Assembly: GCA_016722525.1 (NCBI GenBank)
Contig: JADKJB010000032.1
Span: 62,001 to 126,000 of the forward strand
Reading direction: 5' to 3'
Origin: Bacteroidota bacterium
Lineage (GTDB): Bacteria > Bacteroidota > Bacteroidia > AKYH767-A > OLB10
Length of the DNA stretch: 64,000 nt
A model generated the notes under the pieces. That model made no database searches. It worked only from the letters and a program-made list of their open reading frames with translations, and was not told the DNA's origin. Shown piece by piece: positions 30,569 to 42,127 of the stretch. The translations under genes were made by a program, and so were the position numbers. Numbering within the stretch: position 1 is the first letter of the stretch; each line of letters begins with the position of its first letter.

Positions 30569-31360
30569 ATGATCAATAAGTATAAAAATTACGGCTGGTT
30601 TATTTCTCCGTTAAGGTTCGGGATAAATGTTTTGTTTTTTAGTTTTTCTGTTTTTTTGTTTTCAATGCAGAGTTGTAAACACGAACCTTTGGTACCCATA
30701 ACAAATAATGATAATGGCGGTGGCGGAAATGGGGGTGGGGGTAATGGCGGAGGAAACGGTCTCCCATGCAATCCTGATTCTATTTATTTTCAGCAGCAAA
30801 TTCTTCCTTTTTTAGTTTCAAATTGCGCTAAAAGCGGATGTCATGATGCCGCTACTGCTGAAGATGGTGTTATTTTGGATTCCTATGTCAACGTGATGAA
30901 TACAGGTGAAGTGACTCCTTTTGATCTTAATGATTCAAAACTTTGGGAGGTTATTACTACAACTGACCCCGATGATAAAATGCCTCCGGCAGGAGAGCCA
31001 CAACTTAATCAGCAACAAATTGCCATGATTGCCCAATGGATCAATCAAGGCGCTCAAAATTTGGTTTGTGATGATGAATTAGGACCATGCGACTCAACCG
31101 GTGTAAGTTATTTAGCTACTGTTAAACCAATTATGCAAAATAAGTGTGTCGGATGTCATACAACTGGAAATTCTACAAATGGTTTTGTAAATTTGTCATC
31201 ATATGCCGGTGTTCAGGCTACTGCTCAATCAGGCGCACTTGTAGGTTCCATAATTCATAATCCAATGTATGCTGCAATGCCCAAAAATGGACCTTCTTTA
31301 AGTACCTGCGAAATTGGAAAAATTAGAAATTGGGTCGCTGAAGGTGCCCTCAATAATTAA
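30569..31360 (+). CDS. Lipoprotein with two haem-c-type motifs (PSCyt1-like)
   Basis: This is a 263-residue lipoprotein with Cys36 in SMQSC. An Asn/Gly-rich linker (residues about 47-64, nearly all G and N) is followed by two cytochrome-like modules. Module one has CAKSGCH at 86-92, a four-residue spacing instead of the usual two, and Met138 in DDKMPPAG. Module two has a canonical CVGCH at 193-197 and Met237 in AAMPKNG. Similar NCAxSGCHxAxxxxxGVxLxSY sequences occur in Bacteroidota 'c-type cytochrome domain' lipoproteins. It begins a run of five same-strand genes ending with a barrel protein. It is a likely periplasmic or surface electron carrier whose partner is unknown. Confidence 0.82.
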   Translation: MINKYKNYGWFISPLRFGINVLFFSFSVFLFSMQSCKHEPLVPITNNDNGGGGNGGGGNGGGNGLPCNPDSIYFQQQILPFLVSNCAKSGCHDAATAEDGVILDSYVNVMNTGEVTPFDLNDSKLWEVITTTDPDDKMPPAGEPQLNQQQIAMIAQWINQGAQNLVCDDELGPCDSTGVSYLATVKPIMQNKCVGCHTTGNSTNGFVNLSSYAGVQATAQSGALVGSIIHNPMYAAMPKNGPSLSTCEIGKIRNWVAEGALNN

Positions 31361-31370
31361 TCTTTTTTGT

Positions 31371-31745
31371 ATGAATAAGATTGTAGTTTTCTTTCTTTCT
31401 TTTTGTATGCTCGGCACCATTCAAGGTTGCTATTACGATGTTGAAGAGGAATTGTACCCTGCCAGTAATACTAATTGCGACACAACCAATGTCTCTTACA
31501 ATTCAACCATAAAGCCAATTATGGATGCTAGTTGCAATTCCTGTCACAGCGCGGCTTCTGCTCAGGGCGGTGTGGTTCTTGATACCTATACTACATTAAA
31601 AGATTATGCAATTTCAGGCGCTTTGCTTGGGGTTGTCAGGCAGGAATCAGGTTTTTCTCCCATGCCTAAGGGAGGAAATAAATTGAATGATTGTAGTATC
31701 TCTAAAATTGAAGTTTGGGTCACAAACCAATATCCTGAAAACTAA
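31371..31745 (+). CDS. Small haem-c lipoprotein
   Basis: This 124-residue lipoprotein (TIQGC, Cys20) has one haem motif, CNSCH, at 55-59, followed by SAASAQGGVVLDTYTTL and a likely axial Met in FSPMPKGG. It resembles the second module of the upstream protein (VSYxxTxKPIM...C..CH...G), suggesting origin by duplication of that half. ATG at 31371 lies 10 bp after the upstream stop and gives a proper lipoprotein leader. A longer upstream-starting frame overlaps the previous gene and is less likely. It probably passes electrons with its neighbour. Confidence 0.82.
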   Translation: MNKIVVFFLSFCMLGTIQGCYYDVEEELYPASNTNCDTTNVSYNSTIKPIMDASCNSCHSAASAQGGVVLDTYTTLKDYAISGALLGVVRQESGFSPMPKGGNKLNDCSISKIEVWVTNQYPEN

Positions 31746-31750
31746 ATACA

Positions 31751-32164
31751 ATGATAAAACTTTTTAAAATCGGAATCGTAATAGCCTTATTGGCAGGTGG
31801 ATATGCGTGGTATTTGTATAATAAACCCGTAGCTAAACTTGATAATGCTGACGCTGAATATTCGCTAAATGCAGATGAGTTGTTTCGTCAATTTGAAAAT
31901 GATGAGGCCGCAGCTAACAAAAAATACCTGGGAAAAATTATTGAGGTCAATGGAAAAGTAAGAGATCTTAGCATTGGCGATAATGGTGAGTTAAATCTTA
32001 TTATGGCTTCAGAATCCGATATGTTTGGCATCAATTGTGGAATAGGGAATTCGAGTGAAATGCAATATAAAAATTATAAAGTAGGAGATTCAATTTTAGT
32101 TAAAGGTGAATGCACTGGTATTTCAATGGATGTGGTTTTGACCAGATGTGTTATTGTTAATTAA
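31751..32164 (+). CDS. OB-fold tRNA_anti-like protein with N-terminal membrane anchor
   Basis: The 137-residue protein starts with one hydrophobic helix (IGIVIALLAGGYAWYLY) and then a short OB-fold domain: NKKYLGKIIEVNGKVRDLSI, LIMASESDMFGINCGIG, YKVGDSILVKGECTGIS. This resembles the tRNA_anti-like family (PF12869 type), which despite the name is found in membrane-anchored periplasmic proteins of unknown role. It starts 5 bp after the haem lipoprotein gene, so it is in the same transcription unit. Two cysteines in the C-terminal half (INCGIG, GECTG) could form a disulphide. The function is not known. Confidence 0.75.
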   Translation: MIKLFKIGIVIALLAGGYAWYLYNKPVAKLDNADAEYSLNADELFRQFENDEAAANKKYLGKIIEVNGKVRDLSIGDNGELNLIMASESDMFGINCGIGNSSEMQYKNYKVGDSILVKGECTGISMDVVLTRCVIVN

Positions 32165-32243
32165 GTATTTAGTTGTTTAGGAAATTTATTTTGTTCACAC
32201 ATTTTGAAAATATTTTATACTCAAAACACAAACTCTAAAATCT

Positions 32244-32807
32244 ATGAAAAAATTAATGTTATTTTTTGCTATCGCATTGCTGACACTGCCTGTAGCCTCT
32301 TTTGCTCAAAATAAGTATTTTACCCGTGAAGGGAAAATTCAATTTTACTCAAAAGCATCTGATGAAGAAATTGCAGCAACAAATAAAAAAGTGACCAGTG
32401 TTGTTGATGCTGCATCAGGACAAATTGAGTTTTCTGTGCTTATGAAAGCATTTGAATTTCAAAAGGCTTTGATGCAAGAGCATTTTAATGAAAACTATGT
32501 GGAGTCAGACAAATTTCCAAAAGCTGTTTTTAAAGGTGCTATTGTGAATAATGCGGATGTTAAATGGACTGCTGATGGTTCTTATCCTGTTAAAGTTTCT
32601 GGTAAATTGACCATTCATGGCGTAACCAAAGATGTTGTTATTGATGGGACTATTGCAGTGAAATCCGGTAAAATTTCGGCTAATTCGGTATTTAATATTT
32701 TGATTAAAGATTACAACATCGAAATTCCAAAGTTGGTAAAAGATAAAGTATCCGAAACGCTGAAAATTACAGTTGATTTAAATTACGATCCTTTTAAAGC
32801 AAATTAA
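32244..32807 (+). CDS. YceI-family periplasmic protein (second copy)
   Basis: The 187-residue protein has a clean signal peptide (LMLFFAIALLTLPVASFAQ) and a full YceI barrel: KYFTREGKIQFYSKAS, FQKALMQEHFNENYVESDKFPKAVF, GKLTIHGVTKDVVIDG, and IKDYNIEIPKLVKDKV. It is related to the first YceI at 26196 (shared EHFNENY-ES and HGV motifs). YceI homologues bind isoprenoid lipids such as quinones, which fits a cassette of haem-c lipoproteins. It lies between the OB-fold gene and the barrel gene on the same strand. The frame is intact. Confidence 0.9.
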   Translation: MKKLMLFFAIALLTLPVASFAQNKYFTREGKIQFYSKASDEEIAATNKKVTSVVDAASGQIEFSVLMKAFEFQKALMQEHFNENYVESDKFPKAVFKGAIVNNADVKWTADGSYPVKVSGKLTIHGVTKDVVIDGTIAVKSGKISANSVFNILIKDYNIEIPKLVKDKVSETLKITVDLNYDPFKAN

Positions 32808-32825
32808 TTTTTGTTATTCAAATAT

Positions 32826-33716
32826 ATGAAAAACAACTTTTTTCGCTCAGCATTGCTGCTGCTGATCTTTATCCCTTCGTTGCTGTTTGCTCAGGAGGAT
32901 CTTCTAAATCTCCTGGGAGAGGATAAGCCGCAAGTGGAACATGTTACCAATGCTTTCAAATCTACTCGGGTAATTGCAAGTCATTCTATGGAACATGTTG
33001 CAGCGGGCGTACTCGACTTTAGAATTATGCACCGGTTTGGGGAATTCAATAGCGGTAGTTATGAATTTTTTGGACTTGATCAGGCTACGATCCGACTTGG
33101 ACTCGATTATGGAATTACTGATAGGTTAACTGTTGGTGTCGGAAGAAGTTCTTTACACAAAGAACTGGATGGGTTTTTGAAATATCGACTGCTCTGGCAG
33201 TCAACAGGTGCTAAAAATATTCCATTTTCAGTAATTCTTGTTTCTGGAGCTACAGCAAATATGTTGAAGTGGGCCGATCCTGATCGTAAAAATTATTTTT
33301 CATCCAGAATGGGCTATTACAATCAAATTATTTTCGGCCGAAAGTTTACCGAGGCCTTTACTTTGCAAATCGCTCCCATGATGGTGCATCGTAATTTAGT
33401 TGAAAAATCAACTGATAAACATGATATTTATTCTGTTGAAATTGGTTCCAGAATTAAACTTACCAGAAGGCTGGCATTAACAATGGATTATTTTTATATT
33501 CTGCCAAATCAGTTACCTGATGAAAATACGAATCCGCTCTCCATTGGATTTGATATTGAAACCGGTGGCCATGTTTTTCAATTACATTTTACAAATGCAC
33601 CTGCAATGAATGAAAAAACTTTTATTACCGAAAATAAAGGCAGCTGGAGTAAAGGTGATATTCATTTAGGTTTTAATATTTCCAGAGTGTTCACAATTGT
33701 AAATAAAAAGGGATAG
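32826..33716 (+). CDS. DUF5777-like outer-membrane beta-barrel protein
   Basis: The protein has 296 residues from ATG 32826 and a signal peptide (ALLLLIFIPSLLFAQ). Alternating hydrophobic strands follow with the recognisable DFRIMHRFGEFNSGSYEFFGLDQATIRLGLDYGITDRLTVGVGRS segment of the DUF5777 barrel family, and the chain ends in NISRVFTI. This family recurs beside YceI and haem-c lipoprotein genes in Bacteroidota. It could be the outer-membrane partner of that cassette, but no activity is established to my knowledge. It is the last gene of the run and is followed by a strong terminator. A start at 32811 (TTG) is possible but less likely. Confidence 0.82.
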   Translation: MKNNFFRSALLLLIFIPSLLFAQEDLLNLLGEDKPQVEHVTNAFKSTRVIASHSMEHVAAGVLDFRIMHRFGEFNSGSYEFFGLDQATIRLGLDYGITDRLTVGVGRSSLHKELDGFLKYRLLWQSTGAKNIPFSVILVSGATANMLKWADPDRKNYFSSRMGYYNQIIFGRKFTEAFTLQIAPMMVHRNLVEKSTDKHDIYSVEIGSRIKLTRRLALTMDYFYILPNQLPDENTNPLSIGFDIETGGHVFQLHFTNAPAMNEKTFITENKGSWSKGDIHLGFNISRVFTIVNKKG

Positions 33717-33804
33717 TCCTGTTTAGGTAATTTATAGTTTTCCCTGGGATTGAAGAGAGATCATTCTGGATGGTGTGGTTCAGATGATTGTTATGTGTTT
33801 TGGT

Positions 33805-33838
33805 AAACCATCCCAGCGCTTGTTGGGATGGTTTTTTT
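33805..33838 (+). terminator. Rho-independent terminator after the YceI/barrel genes
   Basis: ACCATCCCA pairs perfectly with TGGGATGGT across an 8-nt loop and is followed by a T run to 33838. It lies about 90 bp after the barrel gene stop. Confidence 0.9.
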
Positions 33839-34319
33839 GTGCTTTTGTTTAATTTAAGTTAAATATCAATATTTGATTTTGTAATTTTATTTTAATTGCC
33901 GGTTTAATTTAAACTACTTTTTTTTTAATAGAAAATTGTTTGTATCTCCCGAATAGAGGCCATTTTCGAGCTTTGTCCTTATTGTATTTAAAATTTATTT
34001 ATGCAATTGTTACCAAAATTCTGATGTATGATTTTTGCATGATTTGTCAGAACCAATTTTAATTGGTGCTTAATTTTCTTTAAAGCCAAATTTCTTACAG
34101 TCTGTTTTCCATTTTTTTATCAATACTTTAAGTCAGTGTCTTATACAAACCCTTGGTATCATTGAATTATTGAATTTATGAACCTAGTGGTTTCTGACAA
34201 TTTTTGTTTAAATCTTACAATAATTGGTTCTGCATAGCTTCTCTTTTACGGTTTTTTCAATACACGTATATATTTGTTTGTGAAACAATAACAGGTCATA
34301 ATCGATTAATTCTCTAATC
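33839..34319. other. AT-rich intergenic region upstream of the giant PKD gene
   Basis: About 480 bp of very AT-rich sequence with several T runs. No coding frame, tRNA or clear hairpin is seen. It must contain the promoter of the giant gene. Confidence 0.4.
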
Positions 34320-37300
34320 ATGGATAAACATTTACGTAACTACATTACAGCAATAATCACGCTACTGGCTTTGATTTTGCAGTGCAGGAAGTATCGGCAA
34401 GTCATGCTATGGGAGCCGATCTTACCTATGAGTGTATGGGTGGAAATACTTACAAAATGAGGGTTTCCTTTTATCGTGATTGTATTGGCATTGCCGCTCC
34501 TACAAGTGTTTTTTGTTAATGTAAGGTCTAATTCCTGCGGGCAAAATCTGGGTATTACCTGTCTCCCTATTCCGGGCACCGGACAGGAGGTAACCCCGCT
34601 TTGTCCAACAGCTCTTTCTTCCTGTAACGGTGGTATTTATACCGGAATTCAGGAATGGGTATATGAAGGGGTAATTACACTACCTATGCAATGTACAGAC
34701 TGGACCTTCAGTTATAATTTGTGTTGCCGGAATGCTGCAATCAACACAATTACAACTCCCAGTTCTAACACTTTTTATATCTATGCAACACTAAATAATA
34801 CCATCAGCCCATGTAACAGTTCTCCTACTTTTCTAACAAGCCGGTTCCTTTTGCTTGTTTGGGTCAACAATATTGCTTCAACCACGGCGCTTTTGATGCA
34901 GATGGTGATTCACTGGTGTATTCATTGATTACTCCTTATCAGAATGCAACCACTACTGTCAACTATATTGCTCCATTTGGTCCTTCAAATCCACTTACAT
35001 CTTCACCCGCATTATCATTTAATACTACTAACGGTGATGTTTGTATGACACCTCAAAATCTTGAAGTCACAGTAATGGCAGTGTTAGTGGAAGAGTATCG
35101 TAACGGCGTATTAATTGGAACCGTTGAAAGAGATATTCAAATTACTGTTTTGAATTGTAATAATACCCTACCAACATTATCTGGGATTAACGGAACCAAT
35201 AATTTTAATACAACCGTATGTGCCGGTGACCCTCTCTGCTTTTTTATTAATTCAACAGATCCCGATGCTGCACAAAGTGTATTTATGAATTGGGATGCCA
35301 GTATTACCGGAGCAACGTTTACTACTACCGCAGGACCAAGACCAACAGGAAATTTCTGCTGGACTCCGCCACAAAGTGCAATTTCAAATAATCCTTATTG
35401 TTTTACAGTCAGGGTCAATGATGATGCATGCCCTATGGTAGGAACCCAGATTTATTCCTATTGTATTACGGTCATTGGAATTGATGTAAATGCAGGCCCC
35501 GATCAATTAATTGCCTGCAATGATCTGGCTACCGTGAATGTTACTGCCAGCGGTGGAACAGGAAACTACACCTATTTATGGAGTAATGGGGTCACGCTTC
35601 CGATTCAAACTGTCGGAGCAGGAACTTATATTGTTACTGTGAATGATGGCATTTGTTCCAGTCAGGATACGGTGAATGTAATTAGTGCATTTGAACCTAC
35701 AGCGGCATTTACTGCTGCCGGATCTTGTCCGAATCTACCTGTACAGTTTACCGACCAGTCAACACTTCCCGGTGGTTCAATAATATCCTTGAATTGGAAT
35801 TTTGGTGGAACAGGCACTTCTACATTGCAAAATCCCATTCACACCTTCCCTGGACCAGGCACTTATAATGTTTCACTGATCATTGAAACTACTTTAGGTT
35901 GTATTGACACTTTAATTCAACCTGTAGTAATTGCTCCGCCTCCGGTGGCATCCTTTACCGGTGGACAAGGTTGTGCCGGAAGTGCGGTTACTTTTAATAA
36001 TTCAACTACGCCTCCCGGAAATTTAAACTGGAATTGGAATTTTGGAAATGGTCAAACTTCAGGAGGACAAAATCCTACGGTCATTTATACCAACCCGGGT
36101 ACTTATAATGTTACTCTCATTGCCGGTGATACCCTTGGTTGCTCCGACACAATTATGCAACAGGTTGTTATTTTTCCTTTACCAACCGCTGCATTTACCT
36201 ATAGCGCGGTAGCTTGCCTTGGCGGAAATATAACTTTTACTGATGGGTCTAATCCGAATGGAGGTACCATCACCGGTTGGAATTGGAATTTTGGAAATGG
36301 ACAAACAGCTACCGGACAGAATCCGGTTATTAACTTCCCAACTACAGGAAATTTTGACGTTACACTTACTGTAACAAATAGTAATGGTTGTTCAGCAACG
36401 ATATTACAAACTATAGCCATTAATCCTCCGCCAATTGCAAATGCCGGAGCCAATCAGGTTATTTGTTTGGGCGGAACTGCAACACTAGTGGCTTCAGGTG
36501 GTGGAACTTATTCCTGGACTCCCGGCGGACAAACTACCGATGTAATTAACGTTTCACCGTCCACAAATACTACGTATACAGTTACTGTTACCGACAATAA
36601 TGGATGTACAGCGGCGGCGTCAGTGAATGTTACCGTGAATCCGTTGCCCGTTATCAATGTAAGTCCTTCTCAATCCATCTGCGCAGGACAATCTGTTACG
36701 CTCACTGCAACAGGTGGTGTAAGTTACAACTGGAGTCCTTCAGGGAATACAACCGGAACCATTACGGTTTCACCCGGTTCTTCAACTACATATGCAGTGA
36801 CAGGTACTAATGCGAATGGTTGTAGTGCCACTAATTTTGTTGCTGTTACGGTGAACCCATTACCTACAGTAACTTTATCTAATTTGTTCCTTTGTCCGGG
36901 TGTTGATTCATACCTGGATGCGGGAAATCCGGGAGCTTCTTATTTATGGTCAAATGGACAAACTACTCAAACAATTCTGGTTGCTTTTGCCGGCGTTTAT
37001 TCGGTAACAGTTACTAATTCGGCCGGTTGTACTGCAACTGCTTCAAGCCTCGTAAGTCTAAGTGGATCTATTGTTAATAATTTACAGAATGTAGAATTCT
37101 GTAATGGCGGAAGTGCAATTCTTGATGCTGGAAATCCGGGAAACACGTATCTCTGGTCGAACGGAGCTACCTCTCAAACTATAAATGTATCAAATGCTGG
37201 TGCATATAGCGTAACCATCACTAACAGTAACGGTTGTTCAGGTACTCTTTCCACCACAGTGAATGTAAATGCTATTCCTGATGCACAATTTACACCTAAT

Positions 37301-40300
37301 GATGTTTGTATTAATGAACCAATGAACTGTATCGACATCTCAACAATTGGTTCCGAAGTATCACCGCATGGTCTTGGAATTTTGGCGATGGTAACGTTTC
37401 TCAACAGCAAAACCCTTCTCATTTTTATCCTGCCTCAGGAGCCTACAATGTGACTTTGGTAGTTACTTCTGATGAAGGTTGTATTGATACTATCTCTAAG
37501 TCATTTAATGTGTTTCCTCTTCCTGTTGCTAACTTTAGCTATAATAACGGTTGTGTAGGTGCGCCAATTAACTTTTCGAATACCTCTACGGCAGTGGTAG
37601 GAAATATTACAGGATGGAACTGGACCTTCGGGGATGGAACTACTTCTATACTTCAAAATCCACCTCATGTTTATTCAACTCCGGGTATTTATACTGTTCA
37701 ACTTATTGTTACAACTAATGGGGGTTGTGGGGATAGTATTGTAAAACAAATTACTATTAGCCCGCTTCCGGTTGCCGCCTTTACAAGTTCGCTTTCCTGC
37801 AGAGGAACTCCTGTCCAATTTACAAGTAGCTCCTCAGTTCCAAATGGAGTGTTATCTGCATGGCAATGGAATTTCGGAAACCTTCAAACTTCCGGTTTGC
37901 AGAATCCATCTGTAAATTATAATGTCGCCGGTACTTATAATGTTAGTTTAATTGTTACTAGTAATAATGGCTGTACGGATACCCTTATTCAACCGGTAGT
38001 GGTACACCCCAAGCCTATAGCTGATGCAGGCCCGCAACAATTTATTTGTCGCGGCGATTCCGCTACTTTTACCGCAACAGGTGGACTGACTTATCTTTGG
38101 AGCAATGGTAGTACCAGCTCATCTATTTCGGTCGCTCCAACTATTGGTACAACATATTTTGTAACAGTAACGGATGCTAATGGATGTGAAGCAATTGACA
38201 GTGTACGATGCGCAATTAAAGGAGTGCCTTCCACGTATGCTGGTCCCGATAAAACAATTTGTGCCGGACAATCAGTAGCTCTAACAGGTTGGGGAGCAAC
38301 CAATATTGTTTGGAATCCCGGAAATGTAAACTCTTCAACAATTAATGTGAGCCCTTCACAAACTACTACTTACACAGTAATCGCAACGGGTGCTAATGGT
38401 TGCTCATCAGCCGATACCATGGTGGTGTTTGTAAACCCGCTTCCATTGGCAAATGCTGGGCCCGATCAAATGTTGTGCGAGGGTACCACTGCCACGCTTA
38501 CTGCTTCAGGCGGAACTTCCTACTATTGGAGTACTACCGGATCTAACAATCAATCCATATATGTAAATCCAGTCTTACCTCAGATTTATACAGTTCAGGT
38601 AACTGATGCAAATGGATGTAAGGCCTGGGATACTGTTTCTGTTGGAATAAGCCCAACCCCGGTAGCCAACATGAATCCTGTTTTTATTTGTGTTGGGAAT
38701 TCAACAATACTTGATGCCGGTAATCCCGGATCCTCCTATTTGTGGTCACCTAATGGTGAAACAACTCAAACTATTTCAGTTTCTGATTCCGGTTATTTTG
38801 ATGTAATTATTGTGAGTGCTAATGGATGCATCGGATATGCAGGTGCAACAGTGTATGTTGGCGGTAATGGACTTGTTCAAAATCCTGCAAATGTTCAAAT
38901 TTGTGACGGCGATAGTACTGTTCTGACTGCCGGTAACCCCGGATCCACCTATTTATGGTCTAATGGAGCCACATCGCAAACTATAACTGTTGGGAGTGTG
39001 GGTGCTTATACAGTCACTATTACTGATAACACAGGCTGTTCGGCAAGTTTTGCAAACAATATCATTGTTAATCCTGTTCCTTCCTTAAGTTTTGTTACTT
39101 CACCAACGTGTGAAGGAGGTTCCACAGCATTTACCAATAACAGTACTTTATCTCAAGGAAATATTACCTCATGGATCTGGAGTTTTGGAGATGGGAATAC
39201 TTCTAATCTGATCAACCCTTCAAATACGTTTCCCGGTTCAGGCAACTATAATGTTACTTTATCAGCAACAACCGGCATGGGATGTTCCACTTCATTCAAC
39301 CAGCAAGTAATTGTTGAACCAATGCCCATTGCATTCTTTAATAATAATACAGCTTGTGCCGGTTCCTCAACCAATTTTATAGATGGTTCAATTATCAGCA
39401 ACGGATCATTGGCCTCATGGAGTTGGGATTTTGGTGATGGCAATAGCTCCTCCTTGCAGTCACCTTCCTATACTTATGCCAATCCCGGACTTTATACTGT
39501 TACCATGATTGTTGCATCGGTCAATGGCTGTTCTGATACTATAACGCAACAAGTTGCAATTTATGAATCTCCAATAGCACAATTTGCTACTGCAAATGTC
39601 TGTGAAGGAAATTCAGTAAACTTTATAAATGCATCCTCAATTACTAATGGTTCAATTACCGGTTACCAATGGAATTTTGGAGATGGAAATAATTCCACCG
39701 CTGTGGATCCAACACATTTGTATGCATCCGCAGGAACTTATAATGTTACTTTAACTGTGAATTCAGATCTGGGGTGCTCTGCCACCGCAACTCAATCTGT
39801 CGTTATTTATTCAAATCCCGTAGCTGCATTTACAAGTACAAGTGTTTGTAATGAAATAACAACACAGTTTACTTCAAACAATACAGTTAATGGTAGCACA
39901 ATCACGGGTGTATTTTGGGATTTTGGTGATGGAGGAAGTAGTAACCTTACTGATCCGGGTCACCTGTTCGCATCCAATGGTAGTTACCAGGTTTATATGG
40001 TGGCAACTTCTGATCAGGGTTGTATAGATACCGCTTTTTCTCAAGTAGTTGTTCATCCGGTTCCAACAGCAGATTTTATTTCTGGTGATGCTTGCTTGAA
40101 TAATGCGGTCACACTTTCTGATCAATCCTCTATTTCTTCAGGAACAGTTTCAAATTGGAACTGGACCTTTGGTGATGGTACAACTTCCACTAACCAAAAT
40201 CCGGTTCATAATTATTCTTCATATGGATCATTTAATGTGCAACTGGTAGCCACAAGTGATAATGGCTGTGTTGATACAACTAACGGTGTGGTGAATGTGT

Positions 40301-42075
40301 TTCCTTTGCCTACGGCCAACTTTACAAAAGCCGATGTATGCCAGGGAACAGTTTCAGAGTTCTACAATCTGTCTCAAATCCCGGGAGGGGGAATGATTAG
40401 CTGCTCCTGGAATTTTGGTGACGGAACAACTTCTGTGGATCAAAATCCGCAGCATGTATATGCTAACCCCGGAACTTACTTAGTTACCATGATTGCTACA
40501 TCTCAAAATGGATGTACTGATACCATTTCACAAAGTGTAATTATCCATGAGCCGCCTGCAGCCGCATTTCAGTTTGTGAATGCATGCGATGGAACTCCTG
40601 TTTCATTTACAGATGTATCTACTTCATTTGATGGACCAATTACTTCATGGAACTGGAATTTTGGTGACGGAACAGTCTCCGTTTCTAATGATCCATACCA
40701 TAGTTTTCCGGCATCCGGAACTTATGCAGTAACACTTGAAGTTGCTACGATTTATGGATGTACTGCTATTGTTACTGATTCTGTAAGTGTTTACAGTTTA
40801 CCTATTCCAGTTATTTCAAGTGTTGCTAATTGTATATACGATCCGGTAACTTTTAATAATATTACGGCAGTTGGTGATACAACGATCTATCAGTACCTGT
40901 GGAATTTTGGTGATGGAAACACATCTGTGATACAAGATCCTAATCATCTTTATGCTTCAGCTGGAAGCTATAATGTTTCTCTGGTGATGACAAACGGTAA
41001 TGGATGCAGCGCTACAGCATCGACTATGGTTGATTTGTCGCCGGCTCCTGATGCTGATTTTAACTTTACAGATGCTTGCGCAGAAACTGGTGTGCAGTTT
41101 AATAATACTTCAACCATTTCATCAGGAACAATTGCATCTTATATTTGGAACTTTGGTGATAGTAGTGCTACTTCTGGAACAGTGAATCCAATTCATACCT
41201 ACGATTCTTCCGGAGTTTATACAATTATGTTAATTGCAATTTCCGATAATGGTTGTGTGGATACTACCATACAGCAAATTACAGTGTTTCCAATTCCTGT
41301 CTCTAACTTTAGTTACAGTCAGGCTGAAGGATGTGGACCATTAACTGTTTCATTCACGGACTCATCCTTTATCTCAGCAGGAACAATAGTTTCGTGGAAT
41401 TGGGACTTTGGAAATGGTGAAACTTCGCAATTGCAGAATCCTTCGACTGTTTATACTACCGGGGGAACTTACAGTGTATCACTAACAGTTACATCCAGCA
41501 TGGGCTGTGTGCAAACTTTTACACAAAACAATATCATTACCATTTATCCGGGTCCAGATGCGAACTTCACTGCTGATCCTTATGAAGCCAGTATTTTACA
41601 TCCTGTAATTAATTTCAACAACTTATCCTCAGGTGCTACTTCCTATAGCTGGACATTTGGTGATGGTACCGGAACATCTCTGTTCGAGCCCATGCACACC
41701 TATCCAGATACCGGAACCTATTCTGTTACCTTGTTGGTGATAAATTCTTACGGATGTATTGATACAATTACTCAACTTGTACATATTGTTCCTGAGTTTG
41801 TGATGTATGTGCCCAATGCATTTACCCCTAACAGTGATGGTATAAATGATTTTTTCACTATTGCAGGAATTGGAATTAAGGAAGTTGTGATCAATATATT
41901 TGACCGTTGGGGTGAAAATGTGTATACAACAAGCAATCTTGCTAAAGGATGGGATGGAACGGTTCAGAAAGATAACGGAACAGCTCAACAAGATGTTTAT
42001 GTTTATGACATTCGTGTTAAAGATGTATTTGGCAAAACACACCAACAGTATGGCAGAGTAACTCTCGTTAGATAA
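34320..42075 (+). CDS. Giant PKD/Ig-repeat T9SS cargo protein (about 2,585 residues) with gliding-motility C-terminal domain; four frameshifts
   Basis: Leader ITLLALIL, then the head SHAMGADLTYECMGGNTYKMRVSFYRDC, related to the head of the 17-kb gene. DADGDSLVY and DACPMVGTQIYSYCITV segments follow, then about 17 PKD domains (WNWNFGDGTTS type) mixed with Ig-like units (AGPDQxxC...). It ends with a CHU_C/T9SS type B tail (YVPNAFTPNSDGINDFF...IFDRWGENVY). Shifts lie near 34375-34378 (T lost), 34509-34514 (extra T), 34829-34832 (T lost) and 37355 (G lost). The last 1,540 codons are uninterrupted. The start ATG at 34320 precedes a proper signal. It is exported by the type IX system and probably acts as a surface adhesin or filament. 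A strong hairpin follows. Confidence 0.85.
39105..41745 (+). repeat. Block of 11 consecutive PKD domains
   Basis: Eleven copies of the pattern W-x-[FW]-G-[DN]-G ... NPxHxYxxxGxYxVxLxVxSxxGC follow one another at about 80 residues (roughly 240-255 bp) each, ending just before the CHU_C tail. Six more PKD units lie earlier in the same protein, separated by Ig-like units. Confidence 0.85.
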
Positions 42076-42090
42076 AAAAATATTGTTGAT

Positions 42091-42127
42091 CAGGATCGGC
42101 TTTCCGGAACATGGAAAGCCGATCCTG
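42091..42127 (+). terminator. Strong hairpin after the giant PKD gene
   Basis: A perfect 15-bp stem (CAGGATCGGCTTTCC with its complement) with a 7-nt loop starts 16 bp after the stop codon. The T run after it is weak (TTTCTGG). Confidence 0.8.

Noticed and set aside
31314..31745. Longer start for the small haem-c lipoprotein
   Set aside because: The longer frame overlaps the previous gene and puts extra residues before a clean lipoprotein leader at 31371.
39105..41745. Tandem DNA duplication caused by misassembly
   Set aside because: PKD units differ too much from one another in DNA, and the 1,541-codon frame is uninterrupted.
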